DNA of 64,000 bases, from the NCBI GenBank assembly GCA_934466475.1, contig CAKSLI010000004.1, forward strand, positions 110,656 to 174,655, read 5' to 3'. Every line of letters begins with the position of its first letter. Within the stretch, counting starts at the first letter, position 1. Of this stretch, positions 1-6,884 are shown in pieces. The position numbers and the translations under genes are program-made. Below the pieces are notes generated by a model, which searched no databases, was not told the DNA's origin, and was given only the letters and a program-made list of their open reading frames with translations. The stretch comes from an uncultured Oscillospiraceae bacterium (lineage in GTDB: Bacteria; Bacillota; Clostridia; Oscillospirales; Ruminococcaceae).

Positions 1-65
1 TACAAAGCGTAAAGAGAAATACCGGTAAAAAACCGGTAAATACTTGAACAAAAGAGGTACTTATC

Positions 66-437
66 ATGAAGATTTCTAAGATTGCTCTTTCTGCTGCTAT
101 TGCAGCTACACTCGCAGTTTCCACTGCTGCTGTTGCTTCCGCTACTGACGAGGCTGCAACAAACGAGGTCGTAGCTATCGCTGCTAACGGCACCGCTGAG
201 GCTGTTGTTACAACTGCCGAGGCTGAGACTGCTGATGCTTCCACTGCTGATGCTTCCACTGCTGATGTTGCAACCGCTGAGGCTGCTACTGTTGAAGAGA
301 CTACAATAGAGGTTGCTGCTCCTGCTGAGGACGGCAAGGGCTCTCCTGATACAGGCGTAGCTGGCGTAGCTGGCGCATTTGGCGCTGCTGTTGTAGCTGG
401 CGGCGTAATGCTCATCGCTAAGAAGTCCAGAAAGTAA
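66..437 (+). CDS. Small secreted surface protein with SPDTG sorting-like tail
   Basis: A 123-residue protein. Residues 1-26 form a signal peptide (Lys-rich start, Ala-rich core, cleavage likely after ASA). The middle (about 27-90) is low-complexity Ala/Thr/Glu with short repeats of ASTAD. The end has SPDTG, a hydrophobic stretch of about 20 residues and the basic tail KKSRK. This is the layout of a sortase substrate, although SPDTG differs from classical LPXTG; PDTG-type tails are common on surface proteins of ruminococci. Covalent anchoring to the wall is inferred. The RBS AGAGGT lies just upstream and a strong terminator follows, so it is probably a one-gene transcript. Codon use is strongly biased to GCT, suggesting high expression. 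No binding domain is visible, so the role is unknown. Confidence 0.75.
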   Translation: MKISKIALSAAIAATLAVSTAAVASATDEAATNEVVAIAANGTAEAVVTTAEAETADASTADASTADVATAEAATVEETTIEVAAPAEDGKGSPDTGVAGVAGAFGAAVVAGGVMLIAKKSRK

Positions 438-465
438 TTTTTCTGAATAAAACTCCATAAAAAAG

Positions 466-495
466 TGCTCACCGCAATAGTGGTGGGCATTTTTT
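466..495 (+). terminator. Intrinsic terminator after the SPDTG protein
   Basis: An 8-bp stem (TGCTCACC with GGTGGGCA, one G-T pair) and an 8-nt loop are followed by a run of T. Confidence 0.8.
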
Positions 496-539
496 ATATG
501 TATTCTGTTCAGGAGTCTGAAAAAAGTGAAAAATAATAC

Positions 540-568
540 TTGACATTTAATGCGGAATGTAGTACAAT
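540..568 (+). promoter_or_regulatory. Sigma-A type promoter of the SLOG protein gene
   Basis: TTGACA at 540-545, a 17-bp spacer and TACAAT at 563-568. The start codon lies 30 bp downstream. Confidence 0.85.
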
Positions 569-597
569 ATAATTAACATTCACAGGGAGGTAAAAAT

Positions 598-1086
598 ATG
601 TACAGGGTATCATTTACAGGCTACCGTCCGCAGAAGCTCCCGTTTTTCAGTGAGGACGACCCTATGTGCGTTGACCTGAAGCGGCGCATATACAAGGAAA
701 TAGAGAAGCTCCACGAAAGCGGGGCAGTGGATTATTACAGCGGAATGGCGCTCGGAGTTGACATTTGGTGCGCTGAAGCTGTCCTGAAGCTCCGGGAAGC
801 ACATCCGGACGTGAAACTGACCGCAGTAGTTCCGTGCCGCGGTCAGGAGGTAAAGTGGAACCCGGCAGACCAGCAGCGTTATCACGATGTGCTGAAAAAA
901 TGCGATAAGGTAATGTGCCTGTCCCCAAAATATACCCCCGACTGCATGAAAAAAAGAAATTCCGCGCTGGTAGACCTGTGTGATGTGCTTGTAGCCGTGT
1001 TTGACGGCAAGCCAGGCGGCACGAAGCAGACCGTTGACCTTGCGGCAAGGCGCGGAAGAAAAACCATCGTGATCCCCCCAATGTGA
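598..1086 (+). CDS. SLOG-family (DUF1273/YpsA-like) protein
   Basis: A 162-residue protein matching the DUF1273/YpsA branch of the SLOG (DprA/LOG-like Rossmann) superfamily. Visible hallmarks are the N-terminal FTGYRPQKLPF, the central GMALGVDIWCAE, VVPCRGQ with a following W, a KRNSALVD stretch and the C-terminal VFDGKPGGTKQTV glycine loop. These proteins are thought to bind nucleotide-related ligands; YpsA affects cell division in some Firmicutes, but the biochemical role is unsettled. The start is fixed by GGGAGG seven bases upstream and by a consensus promoter. It is monocistronic and convergent with proS, sharing the hairpin between them. Confidence 0.85.
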   Translation: MYRVSFTGYRPQKLPFFSEDDPMCVDLKRRIYKEIEKLHESGAVDYYSGMALGVDIWCAEAVLKLREAHPDVKLTAVVPCRGQEVKWNPADQQRYHDVLKKCDKVMCLSPKYTPDCMKKRNSALVDLCDVLVAVFDGKPGGTKQTVDLAARRGRKTIVIPPM

Positions 1087-1115
1087 AAAACACCCCGCGG
1101 TATGACCGCGGGGTG
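1086..1115 (-). terminator. Terminator of proS (shared hairpin)
   Basis: An 11-bp perfect stem (1091-1101 with 1105-1115) closes an ATG triloop. Read on the minus strand it is followed by five T, so it ends proS transcription. On the plus strand the hairpin is present without a T tract and may also slow the SLOG-gene transcript. Confidence 0.85.
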
Positions 1116-1134
1116 CCGTGTTTATTCAGAAAAA

Positions 1135-2859
1135 TCAGTCAACATCGAACTGCATCATTTCAGAGATCTTCTGCTGAACTCTGTCAGCCACCTCAGCGGG
1201 GGCAAGCTTCTCGCTGAAGCTCTTGTCCCTTGCGGAGATCTCGATAACGCCGTCCTTGAGGTTTCTCGGGCTTACGATAACGCGCAGCGGGATTCCCAGC
1301 AGGTCGGCGTCGGAGAACATTACGCCTGCGCTGACTGCACGGTCGTCATACATTACCTCTACGCCGCGCTTTGTGAGCTCGTCGTAGATTGCGTCCGCCT
1401 TCTCCCTGACCTCGGCGTCATCGGCGCGTACTGCGCAGATGTGTACCTGCCACGGAGCGATAGCCATGGGCCAGATAGGACCATAATCATCATGGTGTAC
1501 CTCGCATACGGAAGCTGCAAGTCTGCCAACGCCGATACCGTAGCAGCCCATTATCGGAACCTGAGCGTTGCCGTCCTTGTCAAGATAGGTCATTCCCATG
1601 CTCTTGGTGTACTTGGTTCCGAGCTGGAATATGTTTCCGACTTCAATGCCGCGGGATATCGTTATGTGCTTCTTGCCGCAGCTCGGGCAGATTCCGCCCT
1701 CGATTATCTTGGCAAAATCGCGGTACTCAACGTTCTTCACATCGCGGTCGAGGTCAAGACCGGTGTAGTGGTACTCTTCCTTGTTTGCACCGCAGGAGAG
1801 ATTGTTCGTGTTCTGGAGCGAACGGTCGAACAGGACTGTTATTCCCTCGGGAAGTCCGACAGGACCGATATAACCAGGGTTGAGACCGCACTCCGGCGTG
1901 ATGACTGCCGGGTGGATATCGCAGCCGAGGTAGTTTGTGAGCTTTGTCTCGTTGATGTCGAGGTCGCCGCGAATGAATACTACAACGTAGCTGTCATCGT
2001 GGTTGCGCTGGTAAACGACAGCCTTGCAGCTCTTTTCCTGCGGGGTATGCAGGAACTCGCAGATCTCCTCTATGGTGTGGATATTCGGGGTGTAGACCTC
2101 GGTGAGAGGCTGGCTTTCTGCGTCGCGGGTATTTTCGATTATGGATTCGGCAGCCTCCATGTTTGCGCGGAAGCCGCAGTCCTTGCATATAGCGATAGAA
2201 TCCTCGCCGATAGGAGTGAGCAGCATGAACTCATGGGAAATGCTGCCGCCCATCATTCCTGAGTCGGACTTTACAGAGATGACCTCGGGAATGCCTGCGC
2301 GCGCATAGATACGCTCGTAAGCCTTGTGGCATCTCATGTAGTATTCCTCGAGATCCTCCTGGGAGGTATGGAAAGAGTACGCGTCCTTCATGGTGAACTC
2401 GCGCACGCGGATAAGACCGCCGCGGGGACGCGCCTCATCGCGGAACTTTGTCTGTATCTGGTAGATCATGAACGGATACTTGGTGTAGCTGTTGGCGCAT
2501 TCGCGGACGAGCTGAACAGCGGCTTCCTCGTGGGTCATGCCGAGCACCATCTGAGCCTTATTGCGGTCGGTGAAGCGAAGCAGCTCGCTGCCTATGCTCT
2601 CGTATCTGCCGGATTCCTGCCAGAGGGTGGCGGGCATTACGACAGGGAAGGATACCTCCTGACCGTCTATGGCGTCCATTTCCTCGCGGATTATCTGTTC
2701 GATCTTGCGGGTTATGCGCTTAAGCGGCATATAGCTGGAGAATATTCCGTTTGCAACATACTTCATGTAGCCGCCGCGTATCATAAGTGCATGGCTGTCG
2801 ATGTTACAGTCGGAGGGGCGCTGCTTGAAGCGGTCGCCTACTAACTTTTCGAGCTTCAT
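1135..2859 (-). CDS. proS: Prolyl-tRNA synthetase
   Basis: Cytosolic class II enzyme that charges tRNA-Pro. The 574 residues match the usual bacterial ProRS length of about 570. Class II motif 2 is seen at about residues 138-155 (FRDEARPR with the loop to VREFTMKD), the inserted editing domain lies at about 225-400 (starting near the FRANMEAAE segment), motif 3 is GIGVGRL, and the anticodon-binding domain forms the C-terminus. The reading frame runs 16 codons further upstream, but ATG at 2859 is chosen because AAGGAAG lies just before it and MKLEKLVGDRF is the normal start of the family. It is controlled by the T-box leader upstream. Confidence 0.96.
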   Translation of the reverse strand: MKLEKLVGDRFKQRPSDCNIDSHALMIRGGYMKYVANGIFSSYMPLKRITRKIEQIIREEMDAIDGQEVSFPVVMPATLWQESGRYESIGSELLRFTDRNKAQMVLGMTHEEAAVQLVRECANSYTKYPFMIYQIQTKFRDEARPRGGLIRVREFTMKDAYSFHTSQEDLEEYYMRCHKAYERIYARAGIPEVISVKSDSGMMGGSISHEFMLLTPIGEDSIAICKDCGFRANMEAAESIIENTRDAESQPLTEVYTPNIHTIEEICEFLHTPQEKSCKAVVYQRNHDDSYVVVFIRGDLDINETKLTNYLGCDIHPAVITPECGLNPGYIGPVGLPEGITVLFDRSLQNTNNLSCGANKEEYHYTGLDLDRDVKNVEYRDFAKIIEGGICPSCGKKHITISRGIEVGNIFQLGTKYTKSMGMTYLDKDGNAQVPIMGCYGIGVGRLAASVCEVHHDDYGPIWPMAIAPWQVHICAVRADDAEVREKADAIYDELTKRGVEVMYDDRAVSAGVMFSDADLLGIPLRVIVSPRNLKDGVIEISARDKSFSEKLAPAEVADRVQQKISEMMQFDVD

Positions 2860-2892
2860 TTTTTTCTTCCTTTCAGTGTTGAATGTTGAATT

Positions 2893-3168
2893 TTTCTGAG
2901 AATACAAAAAGCCCCGAGCAAAATGCTCAGGGCGAACTGTACAAAGTCCGTGTTACCACCTGAATTCGGGAATCTCCCGCGCTCCGCGTCAATAACGCTT
3001 TCTCATTTAACGGTGAGCACCGGCGCCGCTTACTTCTGCGAAATGCAGGTTCCGGGCGCAGCTCAAAGACGGGTTCGGCATATCCTCATTAACGGCTCGC
3101 ACCACACCGCCGCTTCTCTGAAAAATCAGAAGTGCCTACTGTTTCTTGTCACAGCTTTTCGTATTCAT
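2893..3168 (-). promoter_or_regulatory. T-box riboswitch leader of proS
   Basis: The minus-strand leader between the promoter and proS carries the T-box core AGGTGGTAACACGG (2948-2961), whose bases pair with the acceptor end of uncharged tRNA, followed by a G+C-rich terminator at 2906-2933. The long stem I region (about 3010-3150) contains GAA-CCC-GTC at 3068-3076, a reasonable specifier loop with a proline codon (CCC, or CCG one base later). Uncharged tRNA-Pro should favour the antiterminator and raise ProRS synthesis. The T-box call is firm from the motif. The exact specifier is inferred. Confidence 0.9.
2906..2933 (-). terminator. T-box regulated terminator hairpin
   Basis: GCCCTGAGC pairs with GCTCGGGGC around an ATTTT loop, followed by TTTTT on the minus strand. 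It sits directly after the T-box core, as expected for the terminator that competes with the antiterminator. Confidence 0.85.
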
Positions 3169-3175
3169 TGGTTTG

Positions 3176-3204
3176 ATTATAGCACTTTTTGTCGGGGTTG
3201 TCAA
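3176..3204 (-). promoter_or_regulatory. Promoter of the proS T-box transcript
   Basis: On the minus strand: TTGACA (3199-3204), a 17-bp spacer, TATAAT (3176-3181). It lies just after the stop codon of the upstream small gene, so proS has its own promoter. Confidence 0.9.
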
Positions 3205-3213
3205 GGCGTTGCC

Positions 3214-3480
3214 TTAATTTTTGCTGAATTCCGCAAACTGCCTCAGCGCGTTAATAACGGTTTTGTTGGAGAGATTGCCTATATCCTCATAAATGCCGCC
3301 CTGGTCGTACTTGGGAAGGATCTCGTCAATCTGGGCGCTGAGCTGGCTCCGGGATAATCTCTCGTTGTCGCATACCTTATCTATTGCGTTGTAGTAGCTG
3401 TACGCGGTGCTGGGATTGCCAGACGGTGTGTATTCCTTGAATCCCTTGTCAATGAGAAATTTGTAAAAAGCGTCTTTCAT
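3214..3480 (-). CDS. Small hypothetical protein
   Basis: An 88-residue soluble protein, rich in Tyr and charged residues, with the segment KGFKEYTPSGNPST near the N-terminus. I do not recognise a named family. A strong RBS (GGAGG) stands at the right distance from the ATG. It lies 20 bp after the 166-residue gene on the same strand, so the two probably share the promoter at 4026-4054. It is unlikely to be co-regulated with proS, which has its own promoter just downstream. Confidence 0.6.
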   Translation of the reverse strand: MKDAFYKFLIDKGFKEYTPSGNPSTAYSYYNAIDKVCDNERLSRSQLSAQIDEILPKYDQGGIYEDIGNLSNKTVINALRQFAEFSKN

Positions 3481-3500
3481 GTTTTTTCCTCCGTTTTGAA

Positions 3501-4001
3501 TTAAATTGTTGTAATGTTGAAGCCAAGTTCCTCGGCTCTTTTTATAAAGTTGTTAATGTTGAATTTTCCCCATTGACTGCAAACAACACAATCTTCTGTT
3601 GAAGTATGTATTATTTCGTTCTCTTTGGTGAAAAAACGCTTTTCGTAGTCAGAACAGTAGTCCTTGGCAAAATTAAGTGTCCTAACGACGCCAAGTGCAC
3701 CTTGTATTCTTGGGGCGAAAGAAGAGGTTAGTTCAATGGCATTTAAGTCGGGGTGTTGAAGCATATATTCTTTTACAACTGCAAGAACGAGCCGTCCTTT
3801 ACCATACGGTGAGCCCTTAAACAAATATTTGGTTGTGTCTTTTTGGTCCACATTATTGGTAAGCATACTATTAGTGTTTGACTCAGAAGTAAAATCAGGC
3901 AGTAATTTTTCTTGGCTAATAATTTTGGTGAGTTTGTCAACTTTGTCCTCAAGAATGAGCACTCTGTTTAATAATTCAATTATGATACGTTCATTATCCA
4001 T
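3501..4001 (-). CDS. Hypothetical protein, AT-rich gene
   Basis: A 166-residue protein without signal peptide or membrane segment. Residues 1-30 look like a short coiled coil (ELLNRVLILEDKVDKLTKII), then comes a Ser/Asn-rich linker, and the second half is a compact domain with KGSPYGKGRLVLAVV and CSQWGKFNINNF. I recognise no family. GC content is clearly lower than in the neighbouring genes, which suggests recent acquisition. It has its own consensus promoter and a GGAGG-type RBS. Confidence 0.6.
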   Translation of the reverse strand: MDNERIIIELLNRVLILEDKVDKLTKIISQEKLLPDFTSESNTNSMLTNNVDQKDTTKYLFKGSPYGKGRLVLAVVKEYMLQHPDLNAIELTSSFAPRIQGALGVVRTLNFAKDYCSDYEKRFFTKENEIIHTSTEDCVVCSQWGKFNINNFIKRAEELGFNITTI

Positions 4002-4025
4002 GATGTGTATTCCTCCTTGCTTTAG

Positions 4026-4054
4026 ATTATATCATGTTTTTTCTAGTTTGTCAA
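4026..4054 (-). promoter_or_regulatory. Promoter of the two AT-rich minus-strand genes
   Basis: On the minus strand: TTGACA (4049-4054), 17 bp, TATAAT (4026-4031), followed by AAGGAGG and the start of the 166-residue gene. Confidence 0.85.
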
Positions 4055-4146
4055 GAAAAAACTAAAGAAAATCTAAGAAAATCGTAGAAAGAAAAATGTG
4101 AGAATGAATGTGAAAAATAGCATAGCCGAAAGTATAATATAAGGTC

Positions 4147-4368
4147 ACCTCTAAAAACCTTGTTTGAGTGAAAATGTGTATAGCACACCGACTGCTACTT
4201 TCAACGAGCGAAATTTCTGATGCGACGGCGTCCATGCCGTCGCCCGGTTATTTCGCTTTGCAACATCGTGTTGCACCTCCTCGTAAGGCATACAGCCTTA
4301 CTTCGTCGGTTTTCATCGCATTCGGCGCACTCTACCCATTTTCCCTTTTCAAACCGGTTTTTAGAGGT
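4147..4368. repeat. 222-bp hairpin-rich element with terminal inverted repeats (MITE-like)
   Basis: The ends are perfect 13-bp inverted repeats (ACCTCTAAAAACC at 4147-4159 and its complement at 4356-4368), with weaker matching continuing inward (GTTTGA, GAAAATG, GTA). Inside are further palindromes: AGCGAAAT/ATTTCGCT (4207-4214, 4250-4257) enclosing GCGACGGC/GCCGTCGC (4222-4229, 4236-4243), then GCAACA/TGTTGC (4260-4274) and GTAAGGC/GCCTTAC (4283-4301). No credible gene lies inside. No clear target duplication is seen at the borders. It sits between the AT-rich genes and the rimP promoter. Confidence 0.6.
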
Positions 4369-4393
4369 TCCCATAAATTTTTCAAAAAACCTA

Positions 4394-4422
4394 TTGATTT
4401 TTCTGAAATAACGTGGTATAAT
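4394..4422 (+). promoter_or_regulatory. Promoter of the rimP-nusA-infB operon
   Basis: TTGATT (4394-4399), 17 bp, TATAAT (4417-4422). The leader that follows has two hairpins (4443-4469 AAAGACTGG/CCAGTCTTT and 4486-4504 ATGCGCTC/GAGCGCAT) before the rimP RBS. Neither has a T tract. They could serve mRNA stability or regulation. Confidence 0.75.
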
Positions 4423-4534
4423 ACTATAAGATAGATTAGACTAAAGACTGGGGTTTCGCTCCAGTCTTTAAGTTTTAATCGGGGTATGCGCTCAATGAGC
4501 GCATTTGCCGGATTATCTGAAAGGAGCTGTCTGA

Positions 4535-5041
4535 ATGGCACTTGCAAAGGGCTTCAGCACGATAGAGGCGGCAGCAGAGGCTGCGGTAAGGCCTATCGTT
4601 GAGGAGCACGGCTTTAAACTCTGGGACGTGTGGTTCGCTAAGGAGGGCGCGAAGTGGTATCTCCGCATTCTCATCGACCGTCCGGGCGGAGTATCCATTG
4701 ACGACTGCGAATCTATCGACGGACTTATCAACGCGGAGATAGACAAGCAGGATTTCATCGACAAGATAGACTATCTGGAGATAGGCTCTGCCGGGCTGGA
4801 GCGTCCGGTCAGGAGGATCGCCCAGCTTGAACAGTCTGTGGGGAAAAAGGTCGTCGTCAAGACCTACAAGCTGTGCGAGGGCGCGCCGTCCAAGGCGTTC
4901 AGCTGCGTCCTTTCGGGATATGAGGACGGAACGATAAAGGTTACAGGAGATTTCGGAGAGCTGGCGCTGCCAGTCGCCGATGTTTCTGCGATAAATTACG
5001 ATGATTTTGACGATCACGAGCTGCTTGACAGCGGAGAGTGA
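4535..5041 (+). CDS. rimP: Ribosome maturation factor RimP
   Basis: A 168-residue cytosolic factor for late 30S subunit assembly. The family pattern is clear: the N-terminal alpha/beta domain with LWDVWF and LRILIDRPGGVSIDDCE, then GSAGLERPV, and a C-terminal SH3-like barrel. The length is usual. AAGGAG stands 9 bases before the ATG. It is the first gene of the nusA-infB operon, its normal place in Firmicutes. Confidence 0.95.
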   Translation: MALAKGFSTIEAAAEAAVRPIVEEHGFKLWDVWFAKEGAKWYLRILIDRPGGVSIDDCESIDGLINAEIDKQDFIDKIDYLEIGSAGLERPVRRIAQLEQSVGKKVVVKTYKLCEGAPSKAFSCVLSGYEDGTIKVTGDFGELALPVADVSAINYDDFDDHELLDSGE

Positions 5042-5078
5042 CGCAATAACGACATTATAATGGAGGAATTAACGGAAA

Positions 5079-6296
5079 ATGGCTAAGAAAAAGGTACAGC
5101 CCAAGGACGATATCAAGGATTTTTTCACCGCGCTGGCTGAATACGCAAAGGAAAAGGGAATAGACGAGCAGGTGTTCGTGGAAAAGATCAAGAGCGCTAT
5201 TGAAAAGAGCCTCAAGACAAGCATGCACGTTGAGGACAAGGACAGCGAGTGCGTATTCGTCAACATAGACCTTAACAAGGAGATTTTCGATGTCAGCGTA
5301 CTTAAGGAAGTAATCGAGGTAGTAGACACCCTGTATGAGCCTGAGATCGAGATAGTTCTTGAAGAAGCGCGCAAGATCAACCCGAATGTTGAGGTCGGCG
5401 ACAAGATCCGCGTTCCTGTGGATACACACGAATTCAAGCGTATCGCAGCGAAGAACGCCAAGGACCTTATCAAGCAGGGCTTCCGCGATGTAGAGCGCCA
5501 GCAGCTCAGCGAGATGTGGGGCGAGTACGAGAACGAGGCGGTTTCCGCTATTGTTACCAGGATCGAGCCCAAGACCGGCCACGCTACCATTGAGATCAAT
5601 CACAACGAGGTTCTTCTCATGCGCCAGGATCAGATCCCCGGAGAGATTCTCCATGTCGGCGATGTTATCAAGGTGTTCATCACCGGCGTTTCCAAGGAGT
5701 ACAAGGAGGGCGCAAAGAAGCAGTCCCTGCGTATCACCAGGACAGACAAGGGTCTTATCAAGCGCCTGTTTGAGCTTGAATGCCCCGAAATCTATGACGG
5801 AACCGTTGAGATAAAGGCAGTCAGCCGCGCTCCCGGATCCCGCTCCAAGATAGCAGTTATCAGCAACGACCCGAACGTTGACGCAGTAGGCGCATGTATC
5901 GGTACGCAGAAGAGCAGGATCAACGCAGTCACCAAGGAGCTCAAGGGCGAAAAGGTTGACGTTGTTATGTACAGCGAGGATCCCGAGGAGTTCATCAAGC
6001 AGGCGCTCAAGCCCGCCGAGGTGCTCCGCGTGGTCATCAACGATCCTCATGTAAGGGCATGCAAGGCGATAGTTCCTGACAACCAGCTCTCGCTTGCCAT
6101 AGGCAACAGGGGTCAGAACGCGCTTCTCGCAGCAAAGCTCACCGGATTCAAGATCGACATCAAGGCTGAGAGCAAGGTAACTCCGGAGGACCTTGAGGTC
6201 ATCGAGTACCCGCCGGAGCCTGAGACTCCCGCAGAGGAAGATCCCGCCGAGGCTCCCGCTCAGGAAGTTCCCGAGGCTCAGCCGGAGGAGCAGTAA
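5079..6296 (+). CDS. nusA: Transcription termination/antitermination factor NusA
   Basis: A 405-residue RNA polymerase-associated factor. In order: N-terminal polymerase-binding domain (1-125), S1 domain (about 135-200, AIVTRIEPKTGHATIEI), KH1 and KH2 (about 230-345, with IGTQKSRINAV and LAIGNRGQNALLA), and a Pro/Glu-rich acidic tail (about 370-405) instead of the extra repeats found in enterobacteria. Its stop codon overlaps the ylxR start by one base (TAATG), indicating translational coupling. Confidence 0.96.
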   Translation: MAKKKVQPKDDIKDFFTALAEYAKEKGIDEQVFVEKIKSAIEKSLKTSMHVEDKDSECVFVNIDLNKEIFDVSVLKEVIEVVDTLYEPEIEIVLEEARKINPNVEVGDKIRVPVDTHEFKRIAAKNAKDLIKQGFRDVERQQLSEMWGEYENEAVSAIVTRIEPKTGHATIEINHNEVLLMRQDQIPGEILHVGDVIKVFITGVSKEYKEGAKKQSLRITRTDKGLIKRLFELECPEIYDGTVEIKAVSRAPGSRSKIAVISNDPNVDAVGACIGTQKSRINAVTKELKGEKVDVVMYSEDPEEFIKQALKPAEVLRVVINDPHVRACKAIVPDNQLSLAIGNRGQNALLAAKLTGFKIDIKAESKVTPEDLEVIEYPPEPETPAEEDPAEAPAQEVPEAQPEEQ

Positions 6297-6565
6297 TGCA
6301 GGAAAAGCATGTTCCGATGCGCAAGTGCATAGGCTGCGGTGAAATGATCGGAAAAAAAGGCGCTGTGAGAGTAGTGCGCAGCAAGGACGGAGAGCTTTCC
6401 GTCGACCTCACAGGGAAAAAAGCCGGGCGCGGCGCTTATCTCTGCCGAAGCAGAGAGTGTCTGGAACTCGCACGGAAGGGCAGGAAGCTCGAGCGGGGAC
6501 TGAAATGCGCTATACCCGATGACATATACGAAATTCTTGAAAAGGAGCTGACCTCGGATAAATAA
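6296..6565 (+). CDS. ylxR: YlxR family RNA-binding protein (RNase P modulator)
   Basis: An 89-residue DUF448 protein. It has the N-terminal CIGCG motif and the family signature GRGAYLCRSRECLE. Family members bind RNA and have been linked to RNase P regulation. The start overlaps the nusA stop. The 3' end carries AAAGGAGC (6541-6548), which serves as RBS for the next gene. Confidence 0.93.
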   Translation: MQEKHVPMRKCIGCGEMIGKKGAVRVVRSKDGELSVDLTGKKAGRGAYLCRSRECLELARKGRKLERGLKCAIPDDIYEILEKELTSDK

Positions 6566-6863
6566 GGTACTTTCGACAATAAGCCTTTGCCGCCGTGCCG
6601 GAAAGCTGGTCATGGGCTTTGACGCGGCCGTGCAGGAAATGGCTGCGCCCAGGTCAAAGGCAGCGGGCGTGATACTGGCGGCGGACGTGTCGCAGAAAAC
6701 AGAAAAGGAGCTCCGCTTTCACGCGGAGAAATGCGGCATAGGGGTAGTCAACGGCGGGTTCACCATGGACGAAGCCAAGGACGCTGTCGGAAAACGCACA
6801 GGCATCTTTCTGGTGCTTGACGCGGGATTATATAGCTCTATCACCAAACATATAATGTCATAA
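6558..6863 (+). CDS. ylxQ: YlxQ, L7Ae-family RNA-binding protein, apparent AUA start
   Basis: L7Ae/L30e-type kink-turn RNA-binding protein, about 101 residues. The first ATG in frame (6612) would delete the conserved start; homologues open with M-N-K followed by LS..L..RAGKLV. Here codons 6561-6611 encode NKVLSTISLCRRAGKLV exactly, and the codon before N is ATA at 6558. AAAGGAGC ends nine bases upstream of that ATA, an ideal position. The frame is closed by TGA at 6549 and has no ATG, GTG or TTG before 6612. I infer initiation at AUA, overlapping ylxR by 8 bp. The gene itself is certain; the start is inference. Confidence 0.85.
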   Translation: MNKVLSTISLCRRAGKLVMGFDAAVQEMAAPRSKAAGVILAADVSQKTEKELRFHAEKCGIGVVNGGFTMDEAKDAVGKRTGIFLVLDAGLYSSITKHIMS

Positions 6864-6884
6864 AGAGTATGGAGGAAAGTTACA

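Noticed and set aside
1..65. Repeated AACCGGTAAA at the window start
   Set aside because: Too short and cut by the window edge to be called a regulatory element.
1102..2262. 386-codon plus-strand frame opposite proS
   Set aside because: Antisense to a complete prolyl-tRNA synthetase; no RBS or recognisable product.
2923..3357. Plus-strand frame across the proS leader
   Set aside because: It is explained by the T-box leader on the minus strand.
4168..4434. Short open frame inside the hairpin element
   Set aside because: No RBS, low coding quality, and the sequence is explained by nested palindromes and the rimP promoter.
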